Source: Rattus norvegicus
Taxonomy: Eukaryota > Chordata > Mammalia > Rodentia > Muridae
DNA length: 64,000 nt
Assembly: GCF_036323735.1 (NCBI RefSeq)
Contig: NC_086024.1
Span: 132,222,053 to 132,286,052 of the forward strand
Direction of reading: 5' to 3'
Every line of letters starts with the position of its first letter. The first letter of the stretch is position 1. Below the pieces are notes generated by a model. That model worked only from the letters and a program-made list of their open reading frames with translations, had not been told where the DNA came from and did no database searches. Of the stretch, positions 45,456 through 57,174 are shown one piece after another. Position numbers and translations under genes: made by a program.

Positions 45456-46377
45456 TCAGCCTTCCTGTCTCCCCTGAACAGTTCCCAGAACACAGCAGAC
45501 AAGGAGGCAGCCTTCTGCTGCTGTGCAGCCTTTGGGCTTGCTGTGGCCAGTGTCGACTTGGAGAAGACAAAAGAGGCACCTTCAGTGGCCTCCACCCACC
45601 CTCAGAATGGCACAGAGATTCCCTGCCTTCAGGATTTGGTGGTGAACAAAGGAGCAGTAAAAGCCCATCGTAATTAAGGTTCTTAAGGTTTCTGCTTCAG
45701 TTCTTCTTCTCAAAAGCATAATCTCTGGGAAGCTACACTGATGACACTTGTTTTCACAGAGACAAAGTGGCCCCAACATCACAGGGGCACCTTGGGAAAG
45801 TCCAGGAGGACAGAGACCAGGGGAAGACAAGACACGCTTTTTCTCTGAGAAGGTCCTGGCAGGCAGCCTTCTCTGGCTCCCGTGAGTTTTGGGAGATTGA
45901 TCCTGCGATCCTCCACCCCAGCCGTGGTGCCGCCATACTCCCTTCTAAGATAATCCAGGTCGTGATCTGGTGAATAGATCTGGGAGGCCTCCTCCAAATG
46001 CTCACAGGCATGCAGGTCGCTCAAGGAACCCTCTTCTCGCCAGGCCTCTCACCAGGAATGTGTGTGTTTACATTCAGGTCCCCACCTCATGTGTAGGTAC
46101 AGTCCATGTCAGTGTCATTGGCCTGCCAAGGGAAGTATATTTTCTCTAGAACAAACAGGGATGGTGCTCAGGATAATGGGTGCCTAAGAGCCCAAAACAA
46201 ATGATGGAGTTAGGGCCAAGATCCTTCCATTCAACTTAATAAACAGCAATTAGTGGCTTTCTTATGTAGTAAATGTTTATTTGGCACGTAAGGTCCAATA
46301 ATGCAATATGTAGCTTCTGGGAGGTCACAATTTAATAATTTAACAAGCTTTTACCACCACCTTTTCAGCATGTACCT
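45456..46377. other. Unique sequence
   Basis: Nothing recognised. Confidence 0.4.
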
Positions 46378-46383
46378 GTGTGT

Positions 46384-46436
<53 letters not shown>

Positions 46437-47035
46437 GATATGTCTCTCTGTGGTGTATCTGTGTACTGTGTATCTCTGTGTCTGTCTTTGTGTCTCTGTG
46501 TGTCTGTGTGTGCAACTGTATGAGTAGTTGTGTCTGTGTGTGGTGTATGTGTCTGTGTATAGTGTATATTGTGTATGTGTCTGTGTATAGTGCATATTGT
46601 GTAGTGTGTCTTTATGTGTGTGGTGTGTGTGTGTCTGAGTGTGTGTGTTATGTGTCTCTGTGTCTGTGTCTGTATCTGTGTGTGTTTGTGACTATGTCTG
46701 TGGTATGTGTATGTCTGTGTTTGTGTGGTTGTGTGGCGTGTGTGTGTGTGTGTGTGTGTGTGTGTATCCATGTGTGTCTCAGTGTCTATATCTGTCTCTG
46801 TGTATGTGTCTGTGTCTGTGTGGTGTGTGTGTGCCTCATGTGGTTGAGTGTGTGTAGTATGTGCCTCTGAGCATGTGTGTGTATGTGTCTCTGTGTGTCT
46901 GTATCCTTTTGTGTCTCTGTCTTTGTGTATCTGTGTCTTCTGTGTCTGTGTCTGTGTCTGTGTGCTATGTGTGTGTGCCTCTATGTGGTTGTGTGTGTGG
47001 TGTGTGTGCCTCTGAGAGACAGAGGGGGGGGGGGG
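46378..47035 (+). repeat. Long imperfect (TG/TCTG)n array ending in a G12 run
   Basis: Perfect TG at 46378-46433, then about 580 bp of TGTCTG, TGTATC and TGTGGTG variants, a second pure TG block at about 46739-46764, and twelve consecutive G at 47024-47035. Confidence 0.95.
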
Positions 47036-47402
47036 TACAGCATATCACCTATGTGTGCAGAGCTCTGAGGCAGATATCAGGCATCCTTATGGCCTTAAGG
47101 CAGAACCTCTCACTAAACCTGGAGCTCACTCTTGACTAATCTGGTGACCACCAAGCTCCAGTGGGCCTCCACCCTCCAACCTCATAGCTCTGCATTATAG
47201 GAACACTTGGCCATGCCAGGCTTCCAACTGCAGACTAGGGTGGGCCAGTGAGTCTCAAGCATCCTCCTGTCTCCGTCTCCCTAGGGTTGTACCACCACAC
47301 CCTGCTTTTCCCCTTGAGTTTTGAAGAATTTAACCCAGGTCCTCACCTCATCAGGGCAAGCACTTCAGTGACTGAGCTGCCCCTCCAGCCAGCTGCCAAT
47401 AT
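47036..47402 (-). mobile_element. B4-family SINE
   Basis: 'gcagaacctctcactaaacc', 'tggagctcactcttgactaa', 'gcatcctcctgtctccgtct', 'taacccaggtcctcacctca' and 'gactgagctgcccctccagc' are the reverse complement of B4. The adjacent TG array is its expanded tail. Confidence 0.8.
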
Positions 47403-47809
47403 TCTTCTTTCAGTTTGTGACATTAGCCTGTCAGGTTCTAGTTACTGATGTCATCTGACCAAAGCTAATGAGGCTCAGAGACACTTAGTAGCTGTATGTG
47501 GAAAACACTGGGCTGAAATCCTGCTCTACCCTGGGTTGTTCATGTGGTTCCGGACACCATACTTCAAAGATGAATGTCTTGTTTAAACATGACAGAAGTC
47601 ATTTGTATTGAGACTAGCCTGTATTGATCTCCTATGGTGAATCCATCAACACTTGCCATTCAAACGATGACTGTGTGCTCAAGCAGTCCGGTGGTATATG
47701 TGCATACTGCATGACCAACCCAGGCTACATACCACACAGCATCCCCTCAGTTTGCACACAGCCATGAGAGGGAAATAGAATCTTAGGTCATTCCTTAAAG
47801 AGGGTCAGG
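47403..47809. other. Unique sequence
   Basis: Nothing recognised. Confidence 0.35.
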
Positions 47810-48158
47810 AGAATTGTCTTAGGGTTTTACTGCTGTGAACAAACACCATGACCAAGGCAACTCTCATAGGGACAACATTTAATTGGAGCTGGCTTACAAG
47901 TTCAAAGGTTCAGTCCATTATCATCAAGGCAGGTATATGGCAGCATCCAGGCAGGCATGGCTCAGGATGATCTGAGAGTTCTACATCTTGTTCTGAAGGT
48001 AAATAGAAGACTGGCTTCCAGACAGCTAGGATAAGAGTCTTAAAGCCCACCCCCACAGTGACACGCTTCCTCCAACAAGGACACACCTACTCCAACAAGG
48101 CCACACCTCCTATTAGGGTCATTCCCTGGGCCAAGCATATTCAAACCACTACAAGAAT
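47810..48158 (-). mobile_element. Solo MaLR LTR (ORR1-like) with intact 5-bp TSD
   Basis: On the minus strand the LTR opens TGTAGTGGTTTGAATATGCT and closes GCAGTAAAACCCTAAGACA, spanning 47815-48153 (339 bp). The flanks AGAAT (47810-47814) and AGAAT (48154-48158) are identical, the 5-bp duplication expected for ERVL/MaLR integration. With no internal region, it is a solo LTR formed by LTR-LTR recombination. Confidence 0.9.
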
Positions 48159-48159
48159 C

Positions 48160-48350
48160 AAGTCAAGCTGGTGAGATGCCTCAGGAAAGGCAACTGCTAC
48201 CGAGACTGATGGTGTAAGTTCCATTCCTAGGACAGACCTGGGGTTTTGGGGGGGGTGAGAACTGACTGCCTTGTGTTGTCATTTGACCTTCACAAGCAGG
48301 CTATGGTGTGAATATGCACAGATCCCCACACACAAGCAAATAAAGATAAT
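48160..48350 (+). mobile_element. B3-family SINE
   Basis: 'aagctggtgagatgcctcag' head, 'gtgagaactgactgccttgt', 'catttgaccttcacaagcag', then 'cacacacaagcaaataaaga'. It lies two bases beyond the LTR duplication. Confidence 0.75.
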
Positions 48351-48779
<429 letters not shown>

Positions 48780-48799
48780 ATCCCATAAGGATCCTGTCC

Positions 48800-48965
48800 T
48801 ATTAAACTAGGACCTACCCTAATTTGGTGTGACACACACCCCCCATCTTGGTTCCACCTTCAAAAAAGTCTAACTCCAAATTAGGTCACCTTCTAGAGTG
48901 TTAGGACTTGACTCTCTCTATCTGAGGACACATCTCAGTCCACACTGCACAATATGGCGACTTTC
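48800..48965 (-). mobile_element. MaLR/MLT1-like LTR end, tentative
   Basis: 'ctccaaattaggtcaccttc', 'agagtgttaggacttgactc' and 'gacacatctcagtccac' follow the ancient LTR phrase 'AATACAGTCACATTCTGAGGT ... TTAGGACTTCAACA ... GACACAATTCAGTCCATAAC'. Confidence 0.4.
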
Positions 48966-49519
48966 TCTCTACTCCACACCCAAGTCAGTCAGACTCCTTG
49001 TCATCCATGTCGATGAGAAGTCATTACCCAGATGAGCATTGCCAAATGTTCTAAGATAACAGAAGGGGAACCTGATCCCCGGGGCTCTCACAACGTCAGG
49101 ACTGAAGTCTAAACCAGGAGTGAAGTGCTTCCCGCTCTGATACACCATCCTTTAGATTTGGACATTATTGTTGTTGTTTTGGCACTTACTGAGTGTCTCC
49201 TTCTAAATTCAGAAGTATTAGCTGTAAACAGAATTAGCTACGAGGACACCTTTGCTAAACCTGACTGCAGAAGCTTCTTTCTTTAAAACAAAAACCAAGA
49301 AAATATCTATTTATGAGCTAGTAACCATAAATAATGCATGTTTCTTTGTCTACAACTTTCATGTTCCTAACAACAAGTAAACCTTGTGCTCACTGTGGTC
49401 TGTGGAGTGTCGTTCATTGAGGACAGTACAGTTTCCTTTGTCCGGGCTGTATTTGTTGAAAGCATACTATGGAAAGCTGTAAGACAGGAGAGAAGCCTCC
49501 ACTTTTACCCCCATCATGC
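48966..49519. other. Unique sequence
   Basis: Nothing recognised. AT-rich after 49200. Confidence 0.35.
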
Positions 49520-50060
49520 CTGCTTATGTATCTAGCATTGATCAGATTATATATAAAAAAAACTCAAAGTGCCCACGGCCCAAATAATATTAATATTCAG
49601 AAATAAGTATGAGTATCAAGTTACTCAAAATCTACATGACCCAGGCAGGAGTCTGCATTGCCAAAATAAATTACTTGTAAAATGCAATGTCTCGATGAAA
49701 TAGTCAAGTTCAAACCAATTTTGCATTGCCAATTTTAAATACAGACACAAACTCACACCATGGCTTCGCCCACCATATCTAAAAGTGAGCAGGCGCATTG
49801 AATCAATCAGCTCATACTGGCAAAGAGAAAAATAATCCCCCGTCAGCGTAAATTGCACAAATCCATAAATAAAGCCCAGAGTCATGGAACTCTCAGCCCT
49901 ATGGGAAGGTTTGCACATGGGCATCTCAAGAATCAACATGGCCCCCAGCTTAGAGATGGAAGAATCCCATTTTAATAGACAAATATGTGGGAACTTGACT
50001 TATACCGAAACCTTGCCCATAGTTGTATGCAAACATCTGTAGTTTTTAAACAGAGTTACA
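49520..50060. promoter_or_regulatory. Candidate conserved non-coding element I
   Basis: Clean repeat-free 540-bp island. It contains the 12-bp palindrome AATATTAATATT (49586-49597), recurrent TGCATTGCC/TTGCAC cores (for example about 49655 and 49723, 49850, 49911), and CpGs in 'ttcgcccacc', 'cccgtcagcgt'. A 104-codon minus frame (49625-49939) overlaps it without domain features. Enhancer-like texture; conservation inferred. Confidence 0.4.
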
Positions 50061-50148
50061 CTTGGGATCAGGAAATTGAGAACAGAACACTGAAGGAGGA
50101 CTTGATTTTGGTTATTGTTGTTATTGTAATCAGGAATCATTGTGTGTT

Positions 50149-50230
50149 GGAAGAAGAGAGAATGAAGAGGAAAAAAGAGGAGGGGATGAGAGGAAGAGGG
50201 GGAGGGGAGGAGGGGGGAAGAGAAGAAAAC
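50149..50230 (+). repeat. Polypurine tract
   Basis: About 82 bp, over 90% A/G, with GGGGGAGGGGAGGAGGGGGG at about 50198-50217. Could form a triplex or G-quadruplex. Confidence 0.85.
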
Positions 50231-51240
50231 ATTATCTTCACATCTGCACAAATATAACAGAAGCCAAAGAAGATCCTTTTCAGGAGTAATGTCTTGAATT
50301 CAGGGTGCTAGGAACTTTGGGGTCACTGGTTCTATTTAGCAAACAGAGAAACGAGAGGCAAGAGAAACATTCTGGAATGTTCCATGCCTTTGAATCCCAA
50401 TATCTCATTTCTTCAGAAACCGCCTTTTCTACCACATATAACACACGGAAGCTGTGAGCAGCACAGCCTGCCCATCCCAGGACAACTTTGCCAGCTCTGG
50501 CCAAATGAACCACCTCAGTGTTTGATCCACAATCTCCACTCCCTAACCCAAGTTACTCAAGCCCCCCCACTCTCCCACAACCACCCAAATAGTCATGTGT
50601 AACTATAAACAGAATTCGATAAACTTGCATAGTAGGGTGGCTTTCCCACAGCCAGAACAAGTCATACTTTTTCTGCATCTGCTAATCAGCATTAGTAGCA
50701 GCAATGGATGCCCACACAGAGTCCCATTCCCAGAGACACCTCGCTCCTACAGTGTCCTTGAAGGAGCCTGGAGGGCACAAACAGCCATTCCTCTGAGTCC
50801 CCCAGTGCCATCTAGAGACACTGGAAGTATAAGGTGCAGGAGGCTGCTGTTGACAACACATGCCTAATACACCAATTCTCACACCAGCATCCCACCCACC
50901 AGCACATGGGGAGCATCTTGTCACCACACTATGGGCTGGCAGTAGTGTTTAATCTTAGCATTGTCGTAGGTCAGTGTGCATGGATCCATGCTTTATCAAA
51001 ATGTCATAGTGTGGACCATAATGCTTCACCGTTTGTTTGTTTGTTTGTTTGTCTCCTTTGTTTTGTTTCCTCACTTCATGGGTGATTTTCTCCTCTTTAT
51101 TTTATCTTCTGTAATCCTACCTAATTTTCTTCTTATCTCTCTGCCTTTTCATTGGACTTAATGGTCTTCCAGTTTCCAGCCCAGGATTATTCAAAGCGTT
51201 ATTTTCTATTCATTAACATAACATTTTAGTTGGTGTTTTG
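50231..51240. other. Unique sequence with short (GTTT)n
   Basis: Five GTTT units near 51031-51050. Nothing else recognised. Confidence 0.4.
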
Positions 51241-51311
51241 TATCTATCTATCTATCTATCTATCTATCCATCCATCCATCATCTATCTATCTATCCATCC
51301 ATCCATCTATC

Positions 51312-51342
<31 letters not shown>

Positions 51343-51525
51343 CATCCATCCATCATCTATCTATCTATCTATCCATCCATCCATCTATCATCTATCTATC
51401 TATCCATCCATCCATCATCTATCTATCTATCCATCCATCCATCTATCATCTATCTATCTATCCATCCATCCATCATCTATCTATCTATCTATCCATCCAT
51501 CATCTATCTATCTATCTATCCATCC

Positions 51526-51556
<31 letters not shown>

Positions 51557-51801
51557 CATCCATCCATCATCTATCTATCTATCTATCCATCCATCCATCT
51601 ATCATCTATCTATCTATCCATCCATCATCTATCTATCTATCCATCCATCTATCATCTATCTATCTATCTATCTATCCATCCATCTATCTATCTATCCATC
51701 CATCCATCATCTATCTATCTATCTATCCATCCATCCATCTATCATCTATCTATCTATCTATCCATCCATCCATCATCTATCTATCTATCTATCCATCCAT
51801 C

Positions 51802-51855
<54 letters not shown>

Positions 51856-51865
51856 TTATCTATCT
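51241..51865 (+). repeat. 625-bp interleaved (ATCT)n/(ATCC)n array
   Basis: Blocks of TATC alternate with blocks of CATC, punctuated by phase-breaking ATCATC junctions. Similar 44-60 bp super-blocks recur throughout. Frames of up to 216 codons (Ser/Ile/Tyr/Leu/Pro) exist only because of the repeat. Confidence 0.99.
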
Positions 51866-51990
51866 GATAGTTTTGTCTAGCCCAGACTCTACAAATTAAT
51901 AAACATGGCTGGCCTTAAATTCCTTATTCTTCTGCCTACACATCCTCAATGCTGTAATTACAAATGTGTAACACCCTATCTGGCTTTAAA
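51866..51990 (-). mobile_element. B1 SINE remnant
   Basis: 'ctagcccagactctacaaat' then 'ggctggccttaaattcctta', 'ttctgcctacacatcctcaa' and 'tgctgtaattacaaatgtgt' follow reverse-complement B1 order. The tetranucleotide array occupies the position of its A-rich tail. Confidence 0.7.
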
Positions 51991-52231
51991 TCATCACTTT
52001 ACTGATCAGGAGGCAGTTTAGGCAGAAAGTGCTTGGGCAAGAGGGGGCACCTAAGACTTGGGCATCCGTGGGCATCTTGGAAGTAGTGAGGGAGGAGGAA
52101 ATCATGGGACCACCTCCATGTCACCCCCACATCCTCTGACATTCCAGGGCAGGTTAACAACCGTTACAGGTCACCGTCATAAATAGACTATGCCCACGAT
52201 GCCAACATGGCTGAGGTTTGCCTACCAATTG
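51991..52231. other. Unique sequence
   Basis: Nothing recognised. Confidence 0.35.
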
Positions 52232-52478
52232 TGAAAACCAGCCTAGTCCTGCCCTACTCTTGCCCCAGTCATGCCTCACTGAACCTACAGCTTACAGATT
52301 TGGTTAAGTCAACTGGCCAATCAACCCTAGGGTCCTTCCTGTCTCTGCCTCCCCAGCACTGGTGTTAGAGCCGCCTGCCACTGTGCCTGGCTTTCCACAC
52401 ACGTCCTAGAGATCCAATGTGGGCCCTCTGGCTGACAAGACAAGCTCTCTGTTGGTTACACCACATCTCCAGCTCTTT
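52232..52478 (-). mobile_element. B4-family SINE
   Basis: 'cactgaacctacagcttaca', 'ctgtctctgcctccccagca', 'ctggtgttagagccgcctgc' and 'gttacaccacatctccagct' are the reverse complement of B4. Confidence 0.8.
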
Positions 52479-53609
52479 GGCGGGTGATTGTATCGCTAAG
52501 ATTGACTCAATAGGACAAGATAAGAAACACCCATAAAGGGAAACATGGCGTCCCTTCCCTCAGCAGTTCCTGGCTGCTGGGAAGGCAAAAGGAACAGATA
52601 GAAACTTTTCAAACATAATACATTTTTAAAGCTAAATATTAAAATAAATAAATAAAGATACTTCTGGAAGGTGCTAGCTTTCTCTCAAAATAGCCACCAG
52701 CAGCTGTTTGATAGTCTTCAGGTACATTAAAAAGAAGAAAGAAAGGATTAAAAACAGAAGGGGCAGGATGTAGAGCCTCCAGGTCCTAAGAAATCCCTGC
52801 TTTGCATCTCTCTCTAGATTGTAACTGCCCTACTTTGCCTACCCCTTTATGAGAGATTTTTAACTTTTTAATCATCTTTTTTTCTTGGAAGCCCCTCAAA
52901 TATATTTTAGGTCAAGAGTACCAGATAAGAGATCATAACTATACAGATATTTACACACACACACAGGCACACACATACAAACACAGCCCAATGAGAGGTC
53001 AGGGAAGCAAATGGCACACTGGCCATGCTAGCAAGCAGTGTTATTTCATTAACCACAAGGCAGCTTCCTCCTGAAATCCTTTCTAAGCATTGGGAACTTC
53101 GGTTTCTTTGGATAAATTTCATTCTAAATAGACCCATCTCTTTGAGCTTTCCGGTGCCTAAAACAGATAATGATGTTTTCTAAGGTAGGACCCAATGTTT
53201 CAAGAGTGCTCAAACTTAAGTCATCGGCCACCATGGCAGTCTCTGAACCTGCCAGGGTTCTTTTCAGAACTGCACTTTCTTATCATTCTGAAATGACATT
53301 TGATCACCACAAGCCTCTGGGGCTTAGGGTTCACCGAGGCATTTCTCTATCCCAGTTCATCAGGGAGGTCAGCTCTGAGGGTGACACAGCTCTCAAGGAA
53401 TACAGGGCACATCCTAAGCCTCCAGCTCCCTCCTGTGAGGAAACAGGATGTGCAGTTTACCTCAACAGATGTACTACCTGCTTCTCACATTTTTGGTATT
53501 AAAATCACAGTTGCCATTGTCACATCTCTCTGGCTGTGTCTATCAGAGCATCCTCATGTGCTCTGACATCCACATGACACATCATGTGACATAACAGAAT
53601 GATGGATAG
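52479..53609. other. Unique sequence
   Basis: About 1.1 kb, AT-rich around 52615-52740. A 110-codon frame at 53170-53502 has no domain signature. Confidence 0.4.
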
Positions 53610-53740
53610 TTTTTTTTATCATTTATTTATTTATTTAGAGATAAGGTCTCACTAAGTTGCTCTTGCTGACCTGGAAGTCATGGAGATAGATCCAAGTACT
53701 GAATCCCAAGTAAAGTACTGTGACTAAAGGTACGCAACAC
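53610..53740 (-). mobile_element. B1 SINE
   Basis: T/ATTT-rich tail, 'gagataaggtctcactaagt', 'tgctcttgctgacctggaag' and 'gtactgtgactaaaggtacg' are the reverse complement of a diverged B1. Confidence 0.7.
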
Positions 53741-53765
53741 AACACCCATCTGTATTTTTGGTTAT

Positions 53766-53767
<2 letters not shown>

Positions 53768-53818
<51 letters not shown>

Positions 53819-53870
53819 TGGTTTGTGTGTATGTGTATGTGTGAGTGTGTGTGTGTGTGTGTGTGTGAGT
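53768..53870 (+). repeat. (TG)n microsatellite, two blocks
   Basis: Perfect TG block to about 53814, a short TTTGTGGTT interruption, then a second imperfect block to 53868. Confidence 0.96.
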
Positions 53871-54085
53871 GCTTGTTCATACACATGTGTACACACGCCC
53901 TCAGAGGCCCACGTGTCCATTTCTCTGTTCTTGGTTATGGATACCATAGAACTAGAAGTGGAAGCTGCTTCAGGTGCCCTGGAGCTGAAATCACAGGTGA
54001 TGTTGAGCCTTCCAACATGGATACTTGGGACTGCGCTCCAATAACCAGGAGGAGCAGCCAGCACTCTTAAACATCTCCCCAGTGC
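53871..54085 (-). mobile_element. B3/B2-family SINE
   Basis: 'gaagctgcttcaggtgccct', 'ggagctgaaatcacaggtga', 'acttgggactgcgctccaat' and 'agccagcactcttaaacatc' follow reverse-complement B3. The TG block is its tail. Confidence 0.7.
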
Positions 54086-54099
54086 CCAAACACATGATT

Positions 54100-54330
54100 T
54101 AAGGGAAAGAGTACATGCTTGTATCCAGCACTTGGGGGGTTAAGAGGGAAGGATCACAAGTCCTAAGCCTACCTTTGAGTCAAGCACTCTACCCACTGAG
54201 TTACAACCTTAGCTTTGCTTTGTTGTGTCTTTTGAAAACAGGGTCTCACTAACGAGGGCTAGCCTGGAACACATGGGAATCCTCCCGAATGCTGAGATGA
54301 CAAGCCTGTATCAATATTCAGGTCTTTTTT
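54100..54330 (-). mobile_element. B1 and B4 fragments
   Basis: 54110-54165 resembles plus-strand B1 ('catgcttgtatccagcactt'). 54170-54212 is reverse-complement ID ('actctacccactgagttaca'). 54215-54325 is reverse-complement B1 ('cagggtctcactaacgaggg'). Two or three overlapping insertions. Confidence 0.55.
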
Positions 54331-54739
54331 TTTTTTTAATTCATGACTTCTTAGTCTTGGTGGCTTCATCTTATTTGTATTTAATGCTAACTTACCAAAG
54401 ATGGACCAAAGCCTTGTGCTGGCTCCTTGTTGCCATGTAACCAAGTACCTGTGTCTGTGGCCTGTGGCCTGTGGCCTGCTTCATCTCCTCCCGCAGCACC
54501 ATGTTCTTTTCTATGCCCTGTAAATTTCTCCGTGCCATTGGGTCTTGTCCTTGCACCGGGGCTTCTCCATCTATTCTCTCAATCACCTGGAGTTGCTTGT
54601 CTCCACTGTGTTGAAAGGGTGGTTCTGTACACTATCTTCTGCCTTTCCTCTCTCCAGAGGGGTCTCTCTCCACTCTGCTCTCCATGTCTACTCAAGGGCT
54701 GCCTCCGTTTGCCACAGTGTTACCTTGATCTAACTTGGC
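54331..54739. other. Unique sequence
   Basis: T-run at 54326-54338. Contains GTGGCCT repeated three times near 54456-54476. Nothing else recognised. Confidence 0.4.
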
Positions 54740-55085
54740 TTCTGTAGCTCCGATGAAACTCTCTGAGCAAAAGCAGCATGAAGAAGGACTTAACTGGTTT
54801 GCACTTGTATCACACCTACAAGGAGGAGCTTAGAGAGATGGACACACAGATACTGCTTGCTAGTTGCATCACGAACTCATGTTTAACCAGCTTTCTTATA
54901 CAGTTTAGGATCACTGCCCAAGGAATGACGCCGCCCACAGTAGACTAGGCCCTCCCACATTAATTAACAATCAAGACAATCCTCCATAGACATGCCCACA
55001 AGACAATCTGATATGGATAATCCCCCACTTGAGACTCCCTTCTCAGATGATTCTAAACTTGTCAAACTGACGGCTAATGTCATCT
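54740..55085 (-). mobile_element. MaLR LTR (ORR1/MT class), antisense
   Basis: 'gccgcccacagtagactagg', 'ccctcccacattaattaaca', 'atagacatgcccacaagaca', 'acttgagactcccttctcag' and 'cttgtcaaactgacggctaa' are the reverse complement of the 5' half of the LTR seen at 45062-45455. Confidence 0.72.
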
Positions 55086-55925
55086 AGAATATGTTCTTCA
55101 GCCAGTATTACCTGACCTCAGATCTCTGCTTGGAGAAAAGGAACGCCTTAATTTTTTTCCATTGAATAAATTTGAATGTCTGTCCCATCCTGATAATTCT
55201 AGAAGACTATTTTCTCTCATATCCCTCATCCCAATCCACACAGAGAATGATTGGAGCTGGCTTTCAGTGATGGCAAACACGTTGTCAGCTAATGACCCAA
55301 AGCCCAGCTCCAGTTAGCCACAAGTTCCATAGAGGAGATAAGAGTTAAAGGAATAGGGCTCTGGCTTGTCCAGAGCTCAGCCCAAAACGTCATCAGGATC
55401 CAGCTAGCAAAGACAAAGTGACAGAGAATAAAAAGGGGGCACAAAGTCCAACACTATGCAGAAGCTGAATCCACTCACTCTCTTGCTCCCCAGCTCCCAT
55501 GGAAAAGCAAAGAGCCCCAACTCCAAGCCATCAAACCCTATACGTAGCTCTTTAATGCCCTGCCTCTCCTGTAGTACAGACATTCCTGACAGCCACTCCA
55601 TGACAGAATCAAACATCCTGTTCTTCCCACTCAGAAGGGTTTTTCCACAAAGCATACATCAAGATAGTCCTTGCCCATTACCAGCAGCCTTCCTCACACC
55701 CAGAGTGCCCCACCTATTAGCTGTCCCATCCTCTCCCTCACTATGGTGAAGGGAATCCTTGGGCTTGTCCTCTTCCTGTCTTTCCTTTATTTTTCTCCTT
55801 CCCGTCCCTGACTGTTTAATACATAAAAGCAGCCCGCCTTTACTCCTATGTTTTCTCTATAACACTGGGAAGTGGAGTGATGGGGAGGGGCCCCTTGCTT
55901 TTATAGAACCAGTGCTGTGCAGAGA
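55086..55925. other. Unique sequence
   Basis: Nothing recognised. Confidence 0.4.
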
Positions 55926-55927
55926 AG

Positions 55928-55970
<43 letters not shown>
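55926..55970 (+). repeat. (GA)n microsatellite
   Basis: About 20 GA units with one GACA interruption. Confidence 0.95.
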
Positions 55971-55972
<2 letters not shown>

Positions 55973-56246
55973 AGATGACGATTGGAAGTTGGTAATTAAG
56001 CATGAGGCACTTCTCAATCAGCAAGTACCAGTTGTGTAACATGCTTCATTCCTTAAAAATGAAATCTTAAAAAGTGTCACGTCAGCTCTAAAGTGTTGGC
56101 ATCAAAACTCAAACTGCTTGGGTGACCAGGAGATGCAAATATTTTTACTGTTGAGTCCATTGTCTTAAGCCACAGTCTCACAATTTTCTTTGGAAACAAG
56201 GAGAATGTTCTCCCAGTTCTGCATATGCCTTTTGAGTTATAAAGTA

Positions 56247-56283
56247 CACAGACATGTACATATATATGTATATATATATACAA
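56247..56283. repeat. (TA)n-rich tract
   Basis: TACATATATATGTATATATA core, partly palindromic. Confidence 0.85.
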
Positions 56284-56569
56284 ATAAAATATTCATACAC
56301 GTAAATATTCACCACTGTAGGTATTAAGTTTTAATGAGGCTTCATTTCATTTGTGTTTTTTGAATAAAGATAAATATATCCAGAAACCCTTCTGTATTTT
56401 CCCATATCACAGTATACCAAGTTGGGTACCATTATCAGCACACTCTACAGTGAGGATCATAGATACATGATGTAGGTTTTAAGGTATTTCAGGTGTGGGG
56501 GATGCCTTCTGCCCCAGTTTACCAAAAGCAATTTGGTGAAGAGAAGAATCTGTGTGATTTAAAGATCAC
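56284..56569. other. Unique sequence
   Basis: Nothing recognised. Confidence 0.35.
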
Positions 56570-56768
56570 CGTCCATCAAGGAAGGAAGCTGTGGCCGTAC
56601 CCACAATGAGCTAGGATCTCCCACACTCATTAGCAATTAATAAGACGGCCCCACAGGCTCTATCCCACAGTTCAGTGTGATGGAGACAACTCTTCCTTTG
56701 AGATTCCCTCCTCCAAGGAGTTCCACTGACAAGAAGACAAACCAGGACACCTCCCTGGTCCTACACAT
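56570..56768 (-). mobile_element. MaLR LTR fragment, antisense
   Basis: 'acccacaatgagctaggatc', 'tcccacactcattagcaatt', 'ggccccacaggctctatccc' and 'tttgagattccctcctccaa' match the same LTR segment as 54910-55075. Confidence 0.65.
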
Positions 56769-57174
56769 TGACACTTCTCTTAGGAAAGTCCTACATTATA
56801 AACATGGCTTCCCAAGTCACAGAGGAGAAGCTGAAACTATTGAGAAGCGTGGGGAATAGAGCTCAGCCTTATCAAGAACAGAGCAAACATGAGTTCAGTG
56901 ATGAGTTCATGTCCGAGAAGGTCAGGGGCAATGGGGTGGGGTGCGGTTTGCAGATGTTGCTGGGGTCACGTCTGCCATCACCATCTCTCCTTTCACCAAA
57001 ACAACTGTCCAACTCCACCGAAGCTGGAAGTGTGAGCTCCACAGGCTTCTGCGGTGCACCTGAGAGAAGGGCTGAGCCCCATTTTTTGTTATGACAGCCT
57101 GTGAGGTTGATAAGTGTGTGTGTGTGTAAATGTATGAACACAAACATAAATAATAAAACACACAGGAATGCGAA
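56769..57174. other. Unique sequence
   Basis: Nothing recognised apart from a short (TG)6 at 57115-57126. Confidence 0.35.

Noticed and set aside
51230..51880. 216- and 209-codon frames of Ser/Ile/Tyr/Leu/Pro repeats
   Set aside because: Translation of a tetranucleotide microsatellite; no gene context.
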